In this document: piece by piece, positions 25,680 to 34,580 of the stretch
Layout: every line of letters begins with the position of its first letter
Position numbering within the stretch: position 1 is the stretch's first letter
Assembly (NCBI RefSeq): GCF_018070465.1
Contig: NZ_JAGPXT010000010.1
Coordinates: forward strand, 162,076 to 226,075
Reading direction: 5' to 3'
Length of the DNA stretch: 64,000 bases
Origin: Micromonospora sp. C95
GTDB taxonomy: Bacteria; Actinomycetota; Actinomycetes; Mycobacteriales; Micromonosporaceae
Program-made: the position numbers and the translations under genes
The notes under the pieces: model-generated
Seen by the model: the letters and a program-made list of their open reading frames with translations, nothing else
What the model was told of the DNA's origin: nothing
Databases searched by the model: none

Positions 25680-27284
25680 ATGCGTGTTCGTAGGCTCGCC
25701 GCCTGGACCGCCCTCCCGCTCGCGGTGACCCTGGGCCTGGTGGCCTGCGGCTCGGGCGGCGACGGCGGATCCGGCGAGAGTGACCCCAACGCGGCCGTGC
25801 GGATCGAGATCGCCGAGCCGCAGCACCTGGTACCGACAAACACCAACGAGACGAGCGGTTCCCAGGTGCTCGCCGCCCTGTTCAGCCCGCTTGTCGACTA
25901 CGACGAGGCACACAAGCCGTACGAGGTGGCCGCCGAGTCGATCACGTCCGAGGACAACACCACCTGGACGATCAAGCTCAAGGACGGCTACACCTTCCAC
26001 AACGGTGAGCAGGTGACCGCCGACAACTACATCGACGCCTGGAACTACGGCGCGTACGCGCCGAACGGGCAGAACTCCAGCTACTTCTTCGAGAAGATCG
26101 CCGGCTACGACGACCTGCAGGGTGAGAGCCCGAAGGCCGAGACGCTCGGCGGGCTGAAGGAGGTCGACGACCTGACCTTCACCGTCACGCTCTCGCAGCC
26201 GTACAGCGAGTTCAAGTCGATGCTCGGCTACACCGCCTTCTACCCGCTGCCGGAGGCCGCGTTCAGCGCTCCCGGCGAGCTGGCCGAGGGCTTCGAGCAG
26301 GCGCCGATCGGTCAGGGTCCGTTCAAGATGAAGGGCACCTGGCAGCACGACGCCAAGGTCGAGGTCGAGCGGTACGACGCCTTCCCCGGCGAGCAGCCGA
26401 AGGTGGCCGGCGTCGAGTTCCGGATCTACCAGCAGCTGACCGCGGCGTACGCGGACGTACTGTCGGACAACCTCGACGTGATCAAGACGATCCCGACGGA
26501 GAACCTCTCCACCGCCGGCACCGACCTGGGCGACCGCTTCCTGCAGAGCCCGGCGTCCTCGCTGCACTTCCTGGCGTTCCCCACCTTCCAGGAGGAGTTC
26601 AGCAACCCGGACGTGCGTAAGGCCATCTCGATGGCGATCGACCGCGACGAGATCACCCGGTCGATCTTCAAGGACTCGCAGCAGCCGGCCCGGGCGTTCG
26701 TCTCCCCGGCCGTCGCCGGCTACCGGGAGAACACCGTCGGTGCCGCAGGCGAGTTCGACCCGGCCAAGGCCAAGTCGCTCTACCAGGCCGCCGGTGGACC
26801 GTCGAAGATCACCCTGTCCTACAACGGCGACGGTGGCCACAAGGACTGGATCGACGCCACCTGCAACCAGCTCAAGGCCAACCTGGGCGTGGACTGCGTC
26901 GGCAGCGCCGAGCCCAAGTTCGCCGACCTGCTGACCAAGGTCAAGGCGAAGCAGCCGGTGGGCCTGTTCCGGATGGGCTGGATCATGGACTACCCGTCCA
27001 TGGAGAACTACCTGGGCCCGCTGTACAGCACCAACGGCTCGTCGAACTACTACGGCTACAGCAACCCGGACTTCGACCGGCTGCTCGCCGAGGGCGCCAG
27101 CGCCCCCAGCGAGGAAGAGGCGATCAAGAAGTACCAGGAGGCCGAGGACCTGCTGGCCGAGGACCTGCCGGTCGTACCGTTGCGGTTCGGCCAGAACAAC
27201 TTCGGTCACTCGACCAAGGTCAAGAACGTCGAGATGGATCTCTTCGACCGGGTCAACCTGACCAAGATCGAAGCGATCAGGTAA
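25680..27284 (+). CDS. Peptide-type ABC transporter substrate-binding lipoprotein (operon 1, A)
   Basis: A 534-aa family 5 solute-binding protein of the OppA/DppA class. The signal peptide ends in the lipobox LVAC, with Cys23 as lipidation site; a Gly/Ser/Asp-rich tether follows. Family landmarks include LKDGYTFHNGEQVTADNYI, APIGQGPFKMK and NPDVRKAISMAIDRDEI. It captures oligopeptides or similar ligands outside the cell and delivers them to the permease. A very good ribosome site (GATGAGGAGG) precedes the ATG. It heads a five-gene operon and has a hairpin after its stop. It is paralogous to the protein at 52564-54201. Confidence 0.93.
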   Translation: MRVRRLAAWTALPLAVTLGLVACGSGGDGGSGESDPNAAVRIEIAEPQHLVPTNTNETSGSQVLAALFSPLVDYDEAHKPYEVAAESITSEDNTTWTIKLKDGYTFHNGEQVTADNYIDAWNYGAYAPNGQNSSYFFEKIAGYDDLQGESPKAETLGGLKEVDDLTFTVTLSQPYSEFKSMLGYTAFYPLPEAAFSAPGELAEGFEQAPIGQGPFKMKGTWQHDAKVEVERYDAFPGEQPKVAGVEFRIYQQLTAAYADVLSDNLDVIKTIPTENLSTAGTDLGDRFLQSPASSLHFLAFPTFQEEFSNPDVRKAISMAIDRDEITRSIFKDSQQPARAFVSPAVAGYRENTVGAAGEFDPAKAKSLYQAAGGPSKITLSYNGDGGHKDWIDATCNQLKANLGVDCVGSAEPKFADLLTKVKAKQPVGLFRMGWIMDYPSMENYLGPLYSTNGSSNYYGYSNPDFDRLLAEGASAPSEEEAIKKYQEAEDLLAEDLPVVPLRFGQNNFGHSTKVKNVEMDLFDRVNLTKIEAIR

Positions 27285-27294
27285 CACGCACGTC

Positions 27295-27330
27295 GGCGGG
27301 TCGGGTCATCGCGAGGTGACCCGACCCGCC
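27295..27330 (+). terminator. Intercistronic hairpin between A and B genes of operon 1
   Basis: A perfect 14-bp stem (GGCGGGTCGGGTCA / TGACCCGACCCGCC) with an eight-base loop, ten bp after the lipoprotein stop. It is probably a partial terminator or mRNA stabiliser that lets the binding protein exceed the membrane subunits. Confidence 0.75.
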
Positions 27331-27365
27331 ACGCGGTTCGCCCCTTTTCAGGGAGACTGCCAAGT

Positions 27366-28304
27366 ATGTTCCGCTTCATCGTGCGGCGTCTGCTCCAGAT
27401 GGTCCTGGCCTTCTTCGGGACCACGCTGATCGTCTACGCGCTGATGTTCGCCGGTCAGGGTGACCCGATCCAGGCGCTCGCCGGGGAGCGTCCGGTCACC
27501 GCCGCGCAGCGGGCGTACCTCACGGAGAAGTACCACCTCGACGCCACCGGGGTCGGCGGCTTCTTCTACCGGTACTTCGACTACATCTCCAACCTGCTCC
27601 GCGGCGACCTGGGCGAGTCGCTCACCGGCCGGTCGATCGGCGACATCCTCGCCGCCGCCTGGCCCGTCACGATCAGGCTGGCGCTGATCGCCATCGCGGT
27701 AGCGGTCATCTTCGGCGTCACGGCGGGCGTCCTCGCCGGCATCCGGCGGGCCAGCGTCTTCGACAACGCCACCCTGCTGCTGACCCTGCTGGTGCTCGGG
27801 ATACCGACGATCGTGCTCGCCCCGCTGGCGCAGTACTTCCTGGGTGTCAAGTGGCAGATCTTCCCGCCCACAGCCGGCGCCGACCCCGACTTCTTCGCGC
27901 TGCTGTTACCGGGCATCGTGCTCGGCTCGCTCTCCCTGGCCACCGCGCTGCGGCTGACCCGCACCTCGGTCGCCGAGAACCTGCGCGCCGACTACGTACG
28001 CACCGCCCGGTCGAAGGGTCTGCCGAACCGGCGGGTGGTGAGCGTGCACGTGCTGCGCAACTCGCTCATTCCGGTGATCACCTTCCTCGGTGTCGAGGTC
28101 GGCAACCTGATGAGCGGCGCGATCATCACCGAGGGCGTGTTCAACATCCCCGGCGTCGGCTTCAACCTCTTCCGCGGCATCCGCACCGAGGACGGCCCGC
28201 TGGTGGTGGGCATCGTCAGCGTGCTCGTCGTGGTCTACCTCGTCTCCAACCTGGTGGTCGACGTCCTGTACGCCGTCCTGGACCCGAGGATCCGCTATGA
28301 ATGA
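27366..28304 (+). CDS. Peptide-type ABC transporter permease, DppB/OppB type (operon 1, B)
   Basis: A 312-aa inner-membrane subunit with six spans. It starts with the family hallmark MFRFIVRRLLQMVLAFFGTT. The coupling (EAA) loop reads YVRTARSKGLPNRRVVSVHVLRNS, and the C-terminus is VVDVLYAVLDPRIRYE. The N-terminal extracellular segment (about 30-95) is typical of OppB/DppB. GGGAG lies upstream of the ATG. It pairs with the C subunit to form the channel. It is followed by a 21-bp perfect inverted repeat before the next gene. Confidence 0.94.
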   Translation: MFRFIVRRLLQMVLAFFGTTLIVYALMFAGQGDPIQALAGERPVTAAQRAYLTEKYHLDATGVGGFFYRYFDYISNLLRGDLGESLTGRSIGDILAAAWPVTIRLALIAIAVAVIFGVTAGVLAGIRRASVFDNATLLLTLLVLGIPTIVLAPLAQYFLGVKWQIFPPTAGADPDFFALLLPGIVLGSLSLATALRLTRTSVAENLRADYVRTARSKGLPNRRVVSVHVLRNSLIPVITFLGVEVGNLMSGAIITEGVFNIPGVGFNLFRGIRTEDGPLVVGIVSVLVVVYLVSNLVVDVLYAVLDPRIRYE

Positions 28305-28319
28305 GCACACCCTCAGCAG

Positions 28320-28380
28320 GTCGATCATGAAGTTGTTGCCGCGCCACGCCGAAGACGCTGGCAACAACTTCATGATCGAC
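28320..28380. repeat. 21-bp perfect inverted repeat inside the operon
   Basis: Arms 28320-28340 and 28360-28380 are exact complements (core TCATGAAGTTGTTGCC) with a 19-base spacer. It lies 16 bp after the B stop and 35 bp before the C start. Its AT-balanced sequence is unlike the GC terminators nearby. No frame across it continues the flanking genes. Confidence 0.8.
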
Positions 28381-28415
28381 GCACATGGTGGGGTCGACCG
28401 TGGCGGGGTGCCGGC

Positions 28416-29372
28416 ATGAGTGATTTCGAGACGGTGGCGGCGTCGGAGAACCAGGCGGCCCGGCGCGGGCCATCCGGGGAGCCGGGCACGCCGAACCAGG
28501 TGGGCCGGCCCCGCAAGCCGCGCAGCCTGGCCGGCGACGCCTGGCGCGACCTGCGCCGCAAGCCGATCTTCTGGATCAGCCTGATCCTGGTGCTGCTGGT
28601 GACCGCGATGGCCGCCGTGCCCGGCCTGTTCACCAGCAACGACCCCGCCGACTGCGTGCTGTCCCGGCAGCACGCCGGGCCCTCCGGCGGGGCCATCTTC
28701 GGGTACGACTTCCAGGGCTGCGACACGTACGCCCGGGCGGTCTACGGCGCTCGCGCCTCGCTGCTGGTCGGCGCCCTGAGCGCGCTGTTCACCGGCCTGA
28801 TCGCGCTGGTCGTGGGGATGCTCGCCGGATACTTCGGCGGCTGGGTCGACGCGGTGCTCTCCCGGGTGATCGACATCGTGCTCGGCATCCCGCTGCTGCT
28901 GGCCGCGATCGTCCTGCTCAAGCGCATCGGCAGTGACAGCGCCACGGTACGCATCGCCGCGGTCATCTTCGTGCTGGCGGTGCTCGGCTGGACGACCGCC
29001 GCCCGGGTGGTCCGCTCCTCGGTGATCACCGCCCGGGAGCAGGACTACGTGGCCGCGGCCCGGATGCTGGGGGCCGGCGACGGGCGGATCATGTGGCGGC
29101 ACATCCTGCCGAACGCACTCGCCCCGGCCATCGTGGTGCTGACCATCGCGCTCGGCTCATTCATCGCCGCCGAGGCGACGCTGTCCTTCCTCGGTATCGG
29201 GCTGCGGGAGCCGACCATCTCCTGGGGCATCGAGATCAACAACGGTCGCGTGCACATGCGGGAGTCGGCGACCCCGCTCGTGGTCCCGTCGGCCTTCCTG
29301 GCATTGACCGTCCTGGCCTTCATCATGCTCGGCGACGCGATCCGCGACGCCTTCGACCCGAAGCTCCGGTGA
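28416..29372 (+). CDS. Peptide-type ABC transporter permease, DppC/OppC type (operon 1, C)
   Basis: A 318-aa membrane subunit. A long cytosolic N-terminus (about 50 residues, with PRSLAGDAWRDLRRKPIFW) precedes the first span, and five more follow. The extracellular loop HPFG-like region reads GAIFGYDFQGCDTYARAVYG. The EAA loop is YVAAARMLGAGDGRIMWRHI. The end is FIMLGDAIRDAFDPKLR. It pairs with the B subunit. Between this gene and the D gene lies a tandem 49-bp repeat instead of the usual short junction. Confidence 0.94.
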   Translation: MSDFETVAASENQAARRGPSGEPGTPNQVGRPRKPRSLAGDAWRDLRRKPIFWISLILVLLVTAMAAVPGLFTSNDPADCVLSRQHAGPSGGAIFGYDFQGCDTYARAVYGARASLLVGALSALFTGLIALVVGMLAGYFGGWVDAVLSRVIDIVLGIPLLLAAIVLLKRIGSDSATVRIAAVIFVLAVLGWTTAARVVRSSVITAREQDYVAAARMLGAGDGRIMWRHILPNALAPAIVVLTIALGSFIAAEATLSFLGIGLREPTISWGIEINNGRVHMRESATPLVVPSAFLALTVLAFIMLGDAIRDAFDPKLR

Positions 29373-29381
29373 CGCGGTCAT

Positions 29382-29487
29382 GCGAGCGCGAGGAGTGAGC
29401 GCAGCGAGCCCCGCAGTCGCGAGCGAAAGGCAGGCACCGCGAGCGCGAGGAGTGAGCGCAGCGAGCCCCGCAGTCGCGAGCGAAAGG
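29382..29487 (+). repeat. Two identical 49-bp direct repeats before the D gene
   Basis: Copies 29382-29430 and 29439-29487 are identical, with a 57-bp period. Each is followed by a similar eight-base tail (CAGGCACC, GTTGCACC); the second runs into the GTG start. Sequence such as GGAGTGAGCGCAGCGAGC is low in complexity and can form small hairpins. The second copy supplies the GAAAGG that may serve as ribosome site for the D gene. Confidence 0.85.
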
Positions 29488-29495
29488 GTTGCACC

Positions 29496-30533
29496 GTGAG
29501 TCAGCACGCCGTCCGGCCGACGCCGGCCTCGCCCACCCCGCCCGACGGACACCTGCTGGAGGTGCGCGACCTGCACATCGAGTTCCGCACCGGTGAGGGT
29601 GTGGCCAAGGTGATCAACGGGGTCAGTTACCACCTGGACCCGGGCGAGACGCTCGCCGTACTGGGCGAGTCCGGTTCCGGCAAGTCCGTCACCGCCCAGG
29701 CGATCATGGGCATCCTGGACACCCCGCCGGCGCACATCAGCTCGGGCGAGATCCGCTACGCCGGCCGCGACCTGCTGGGCCTGCCGGAGGAGCAGCGCCG
29801 GCAGATCCGGGGCAAGGAGATCGCGATGATCTTCCAGGACGCGCTCTCCGCACTGAATCCGGTCTTCCCGGTCGGCTGGCAGATCGGCGAGACGCTACGC
29901 CAGCGACTCGGGATGTCCCGCACGGACGCCCGCCGCCGCTCGGTGGAGCTGATGGACCTGGTGCAGATCCCGGCGGCGGCACGGCGGCTCGGTGACTACC
30001 CGCACCAGTTCTCCGGCGGCATGCGGCAGCGGGTGATGATCGCGATGGCTCTGGCGATGGAGCCCAAGGTGCTCATCGCCGACGAGCCCACCACCGCGCT
30101 CGACGTCACCGTGCAGGCCCAGATCATGGATCTCCTCGCCGACCTGCGGCGGGACCTGGACACGGCGATGATCCTGATCACCCACGACCTCGGTGTGGTC
30201 GCCGACGTCGCCGACCGGATCGCGGTCATGTACGCGGGCCGGATCGTCGAGCACGCCGACGTCCGGTCGCTGTACCGGGCGCCCGCCCACCCGTACACCA
30301 AGGGTCTGCTGAACTCGATTCCGCGCCTGGACCAGCGGGGCGGGAAGCTGTCCACGATCCGTGGCCTGCCGCCCAACCTGATGCGGATCCCCAGCGGTTG
30401 CCCCTTCCACCCCCGGTGCCCGTACGCGCAGCAGGTCTGTGTGGACGTGGTGCCGCATGACCTGGTCCTCGGCGACGGCCGGACCAGCGCGTGCCACTTC
30501 GCCCAGGAGGTCCGTGATGACCGCGCCGGCTAG
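29496..30533 (+). CDS. Peptide-type ABC transporter ATPase, DppD/OppD type (operon 1, D)
   Basis: A 345-aa ATPase with Walker [11 protein letters not shown]-loop [14 protein letters not shown], signature [15 protein letters not shown], Walker [13 protein letters not shown] and H-loop [11 protein letters not shown]. The C-terminal oligopeptide/dipeptide extension has [15 protein letters not shown] and a Cys-rich motif, [14 protein letters not shown], which matches the iron-sulfur site of DppD-type subunits. The start is GTG 29496, just after the second repeat copy. Its 3' end overlaps the F gene by 17 bases. Confidence 0.95.
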   Translation: MSQHAVRPTPASPTPPDGHLLEVRDLHIEFRTGEGVAKVINGVSYHLDPGETLAVLGESGSGKSVTAQAIMGILDTPPAHISSGEIRYAGRDLLGLPEEQRRQIRGKEIAMIFQDALSALNPVFPVGWQIGETLRQRLGMSRTDARRRSVELMDLVQIPAAARRLGDYPHQFSGGMRQRVMIAMALAMEPKVLIADEPTTALDVTVQAQIMDLLADLRRDLDTAMILITHDLGVVADVADRIAVMYAGRIVEHADVRSLYRAPAHPYTKGLLNSIPRLDQRGGKLSTIRGLPPNLMRIPSGCPFHPRCPYAQQVCVDVVPHDLVLGDGRTSACHFAQEVRDDRAG

Positions 30534-31545
30534 CCCCACCACCGTTCGCGGCGAGACCCTCCTCGACGTCGACCACGTGGTCAAGCACTTCCCGATCACG
30601 CAGGGCGTGGTGTTCAAGAAGAAGACCGGTGCGGTCAAGGCCGTCGACGGGGTGAGCTTCCAGCTGCGCCGGGGCGAGACGCTCGGCATCGTCGGCGAGT
30701 CGGGCTGCGGCAAGTCCACCCTGGCCCGGCTGCTGATGCGGCTGGAGAAGCCGACCGCCGGCCGGGCCACCCTGGCCGGCCGGGACCTGTTCGCCGCCTC
30801 CGGCGGTGAGCTGCGCCGGATCCGGCGCAACATGCAGATGGTCATGCAGGATCCGTACACCTCGCTGAACCCACGGATGACCGTCGGCGACATCATCGGC
30901 GAGCCGTTCGAGATCCATCCGGAGGCGACCCCGAAGGGCAGCCGCCAGCGACGGGTCCAGGAACTGCTCGACGTCGTCGGGTTGAACCCGGAGCACATCA
31001 ACCGGTATCCGCACCAGTTCTCCGGTGGCCAGCGCCAGCGCATCGGCATCGCCCGGGCGCTGGCGCTGCGGCCTGAGGTGATCGTCTGCGACGAGCCGGT
31101 CTCCGCGCTGGACGTCTCCATCCAGGCGCAGGTGATCAATCTGCTGGAGGAGCTTCAGGACGAGCTGGGCCTGTCCTACATCTTCATCGCCCACGACCTG
31201 TCGGTGGTGCGGCACATCTCCGACCGGATCGCCGTGATGTACCTGGGTCGGATCGTGGAGATCGGCACCGAGGACGAGATCTACGACCGGGCCACCCACC
31301 CGTACACCCAGGCGCTGCTCTCCGCCGCACCGGTGCCGGACCCGGACGCCCGGGAACACCGCAGCATCATCCGGCTGCGTGGCGACGTGCCGAGCCCGGC
31401 GGACCCGCCGAGCGGCTGCCACTTCCGCACCCGGTGCTGGAAGGCGCAGGACATCTGCGCCACCCAGGACCCGCAGGCGGTGCCACGTGCCGCCGACCCG
31501 CACCCATCGGCCTGCCACTTCGCCGAAGTCCGCCCGGGACGGTGA
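30517..31545 (+). CDS. Peptide-type ABC transporter ATPase, DppF/OppF type (operon 1, F)
   Basis: A 342-aa ATPase partner of the D subunit. The motifs are [18 protein letters not shown] at the start (family hallmark), Walker [12 protein letters not shown]-loop [14 protein letters not shown], signature [15 protein letters not shown], Walker [13 protein letters not shown] and H-loop [10 protein letters not shown]. The end carries [17 protein letters not shown] and the Cys motif [17 protein letters not shown] 30517 has AGGAGG upstream. This is the last gene of the operon. No terminator is visible in the 87 bp before the next gene. Confidence 0.95.
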   Translation: MTAPASPTTVRGETLLDVDHVVKHFPITQGVVFKKKTGAVKAVDGVSFQLRRGETLGIVGESGCGKSTLARLLMRLEKPTAGRATLAGRDLFAASGGELRRIRRNMQMVMQDPYTSLNPRMTVGDIIGEPFEIHPEATPKGSRQRRVQELLDVVGLNPEHINRYPHQFSGGQRQRIGIARALALRPEVIVCDEPVSALDVSIQAQVINLLEELQDELGLSYIFIAHDLSVVRHISDRIAVMYLGRIVEIGTEDEIYDRATHPYTQALLSAAPVPDPDAREHRSIIRLRGDVPSPADPPSGCHFRTRCWKAQDICATQDPQAVPRAADPHPSACHFAEVRPGR

Positions 31546-31632
31546 GCCTCCCTCCCCAGTGGATACTGCGGCATCGAAGAAGCACCCGATGACGGATGGC
31601 GAGCCCTTGCTCACTCACTAGGGTGTACAGCC

Positions 31633-34002
31633 GTGACGCAGGTGGCGCTACGGCCGACGACGGGCCCCACGGTCGGGGCCGCCGCGACGAACAGTCGGAT
31701 CACCGTGCGGTTTGTGCAGGCCACCGTCGCGGTCGCCGCCCTCGGCACCGCCTGGTGCATCGCGAACTTCACGGTCGGCGCCGGCACCGAGGCGCTCGCG
31801 TACCTCTTCGTGCCCGCCGGCGGGGCCTTCGCCGCCGGGTCCGTCGTACACCTGCTCCGCCACGCCGACCTCGACCCGGTCACCCGACGCTTCTGGCGGG
31901 CGCTCCTCGTCGCGGCGGCCACCATCACCATCGGGTACGGCTGGCTGGCGCTGGACATGCTGACGCACGCCGCCGAGGCCCGTACCCGGAGCATGCCGTT
32001 GCCGGCGGCGGCCTGCGTGGCGATCGGATTCGTCGTCGCCATCTGGGCGGTGACCCGGGTGCCGATCGTCGAGACCGGCGGTGTCGAGCGGTGGCGCATC
32101 CTGCTCGACCGCACGATCGCCTTCCTCGGCTGCGCGGCCCTGCTCTGTTACATCGGGCTGGCCCCGATGCTCACCGCTGCCGAGCCGTGGAGCCGGCAGG
32201 CGATGGCGCTGATCGGGCTCGCCTTCCTGGTCGCGGTCGGCGCCGCGACGAAGGTGTCCTTCGTCGCCGGCGGTCCGGTCGACCGCGTCGCCCTGCGCTT
32301 CGTCGCGGCCAGCGGCGGCGTCACCGCCGCGATCGTCGCCGTGCTGGCGGTCCGGTACGGGTACGTCGCCGGCATCTCCGCCCAGGCGATCGTGATGCCG
32401 CTGACCCCGGTCCTCTTCACGCTCGGCGTCCGGGCGCAGTGGCGGGCCCAGCTCGGGGTCCGCCGTGATCAGACCCGCAACGGCGTGCTGCTGCCGTACC
32501 TGGCGGTGGTGGCGGTCGACGTGCCGTTGCTCGCCGTCGCGTTCGGCGCTCCGCTGACCTGGCCGGTCCGGATGGTCCTGATCGCCGCCGTGGTGGTGAC
32601 CGCGCTGGTGAGCGTCCGGCAGTTCATCGCCTACCGGGAGAACGCCCGACTGCTGCGCAACACCCGCATCCAGGAGGAGCGTCTCCAGTACGAGGTCAGC
32701 CACGACGGCCTCACCGGGCTGGCCAACCGGGCGCTGTTCCGGGACCGGCTCGCGTCCGCGCTCACCGCCACGACACCGGCGTCGGTGCTCCTGGTCGACC
32801 TGGACGACTTCAAGACGGTGAACGACCTGCTCGGGCACGGCGTCGGTGACCGGCTGCTCGTGTCGGTCTCCGAGCTGCTGCGTGCCGAGGTCGGCGACGA
32901 GGGTCTGCCGGTACGGGTCGCCGGTGACGAGTTCGCCGTCCTGCTCACCGGCCCGGACGCCGACCCCGAGAAGCTGGCCGGCCGGCTGCTGGCCGCACTC
33001 GACCAGCCGATCAGTAAGCACCGCCTGCTGGTGCAGGCCAGCATCGGCATCGCCGACGCCGGGCCCGGTGCCACCGTCGACTCGGTGCTGCGGGACGCCG
33101 ACGTCGCGATGTACACGGCCAAACAGCGTGGGAAGGCGAGCTTCGTCCGGTACGTGGACGGCATGGGTGAGCCGATTCTGGCGCACATGCAGCTCGGCGG
33201 CGAGCTGCGGCGGGCCCTGGACGACAACGAGCTGCGGGTCGTCTACCAGCCGATCCTGCGGCTCGACGACGGGTGGTTGGTCGGGGTCGAGGCGCTGGTC
33301 CGCTGGCATCACCCGACGCGCGGGATCGTCGGGCCGGCCGAGTTCATCCCGGCCGCCGAGCGGACCGGTCTGATCGTGCCGCTGGGCCGGTTCGTGCTGC
33401 GCGAGACGTGCCGCCAGGCGGCGGCGTGGTCCCGGGAGTTCGGGCCGGACGCACTCCGGGAGGCGGGCCTGAACGTCTCCGCCCGGCAACTGCACGATCC
33501 CGACTTCGTCTCCGACGTGACCGCCGCGCTTGTCGAGAGCGGGCTGCCCTGCGAGCGGCTGGTGCTGGAGGTGACCGAGTCGGCGGTGCTGCGCGGTCAA
33601 CAGGTCTCGCGAACCCTCTTCGAACTCGACCGGATGGGGATCCGCCTCTCCCTCGACGACTTCGGCACCGGCGAATCGTCGCTGAGTCTGCTGCGGGCCT
33701 TCCCCGCCGCCATCGTGAAGCTCGACAAGTCCTTCGTCGACGGCATCGAGATCGACGACGGCCAGGCGGCGGCCTCCGACGCCCGGCAGGCGGTGGCCCG
33801 CGCGGTGATCCAGCTCGCCCACGCCCTCGGCCTGGAGACCGTCGCCGAGGGCGTCGAGAGCGCCGAACAGGTCGCCGTGCTCCGCGCCCTCGGCTACACC
33901 CGTGGCCAGGGCTACCACCTGGCCCGACCGATGACCGCCGAAGGCATCTCCGGCCTACTGGCCGGTCAACGGACCGTGGCGACCGTCCAACCGAGGACCT
34001 GA
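31633..34002 (+). CDS. Membrane-bound GGDEF-EAL cyclic-di-GMP protein
   Basis: A 789-aa protein. About the first 330 residues hold eight or nine membrane spans and no recognised sensor motif. The GGDEF domain follows (HDGLTGLANRALFRDRL; active-site loop RVAGDEFAVLL near residue 430, so AGDEF rather than GGDEF). The EAL domain runs from about 530 and keeps EALVRWHHP, NVSARQL, LEVTESAVL, LDDFGTG, KLDKSFVDG, ETVAEGVES and QGYHLARP, the full set for phosphodiesterase activity. The protein may make or degrade cyclic di-GMP; degradation looks better supported. GTG 31633 starts soon after the peptide transporter operon, and whether it is cotranscribed is unclear. Confidence 0.93.
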   Translation: MTQVALRPTTGPTVGAAATNSRITVRFVQATVAVAALGTAWCIANFTVGAGTEALAYLFVPAGGAFAAGSVVHLLRHADLDPVTRRFWRALLVAAATITIGYGWLALDMLTHAAEARTRSMPLPAAACVAIGFVVAIWAVTRVPIVETGGVERWRILLDRTIAFLGCAALLCYIGLAPMLTAAEPWSRQAMALIGLAFLVAVGAATKVSFVAGGPVDRVALRFVAASGGVTAAIVAVLAVRYGYVAGISAQAIVMPLTPVLFTLGVRAQWRAQLGVRRDQTRNGVLLPYLAVVAVDVPLLAVAFGAPLTWPVRMVLIAAVVVTALVSVRQFIAYRENARLLRNTRIQEERLQYEVSHDGLTGLANRALFRDRLASALTATTPASVLLVDLDDFKTVNDLLGHGVGDRLLVSVSELLRAEVGDEGLPVRVAGDEFAVLLTGPDADPEKLAGRLLAALDQPISKHRLLVQASIGIADAGPGATVDSVLRDADVAMYTAKQRGKASFVRYVDGMGEPILAHMQLGGELRRALDDNELRVVYQPILRLDDGWLVGVEALVRWHHPTRGIVGPAEFIPAAERTGLIVPLGRFVLRETCRQAAAWSREFGPDALREAGLNVSARQLHDPDFVSDVTAALVESGLPCERLVLEVTESAVLRGQQVSRTLFELDRMGIRLSLDDFGTGESSLSLLRAFPAAIVKLDKSFVDGIEIDDGQAAASDARQAVARAVIQLAHALGLETVAEGVESAEQVAVLRALGYTRGQGYHLARPMTAEGISGLLAGQRTVATVQPRT

Positions 34003-34178
34003 GACGGGGACTGGCGGGCCAATCTGGTGGGGCGGCAGATAGAGCGCTGGTCGGATACTGGCCGGATGGTGGAAGAACAGGGCACCGGATCGACGCGGTG
34101 GACGATCCACGGTGAGCGGGTGGCGGATGGTGGCCGGCGGGCGCGGTTGAGCATCGCTGATGTGGAGTCCACGGCCCG

Positions 34179-34457
34179 GTGCTGCTGATCTGGAGCTGCG
34201 GCGGCTGCGACCTGCCCTGGCCGTGCCCCATGCGGCGGCGGGAGCTGCGCGCGGAGTACGCCGACGCGCCGGTGTCGCTGGCCCTCTACCTCGGCGGCTA
34301 TCTCGTCCAGGCCGCCGAGGACATGCCCTGGGCACCGGCCGGGGCGCTGCACCGACGCCTCGTCGGCTGGACCAGACAGCCCCCGAAATTACCGGAGCGA
34401 CGTAGCGCAACCGTGCCAGCCGAACCGGGCCGGGCCGGACGCCACCAGACCCGATGA
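34179..34457 (+). CDS. Small Cys/Trp-rich hypothetical protein
   Basis: A frame of 92 codons from GTG 34179; a stop lies seven codons upstream, so the start is well bounded. The first part has SCGGCDLPWPCPMRRREL, with three Cys in a possible metal-binding arrangement (C-x2-C-x5-C). An acidic-amphipathic helix follows (SLALYLGGYLVQAAEDM), then PAGALHRRLVGWTRQPP. I recall similar small actinomycete proteins without a known role. The last 25 residues look disordered. Function is unknown. Confidence 0.6.
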   Translation: MLLIWSCGGCDLPWPCPMRRRELRAEYADAPVSLALYLGGYLVQAAEDMPWAPAGALHRRLVGWTRQPPKLPERRSATVPAEPGRAGRHQTR

Positions 34458-34498
34458 CCCCGGCGATGCAGTTGCCAGCTACAGGTTCGGTCCGAATC

Positions 34499-34537
34499 TT
34501 GGACAGTTTCCGTTAGCCGCTAACGGAAACTGTCCAA
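34499..34537. terminator. 18-bp perfect hairpin between convergent genes
   Basis: Arms 34499-34516 and 34520-34537 are exact complements (GGACAGTTTCCGTTAG core) with a three-base loop. It lies between a small plus-strand gene and the 3' end of the purN-purH frame, so it probably ends transcription both ways. Its low GC is unusual for this genome. Confidence 0.78.
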
Positions 34538-34580
34538 CATTTCGCATCCGCGTCTCATCCGCTGAGAAGCCGGACCACGC

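Noticed and set aside
29382..29487. CRISPR-like repeat array
   Set aside because: There are only two copies, the spacer is eight bases, and no cas gene is present; it is a simple tandem duplication.
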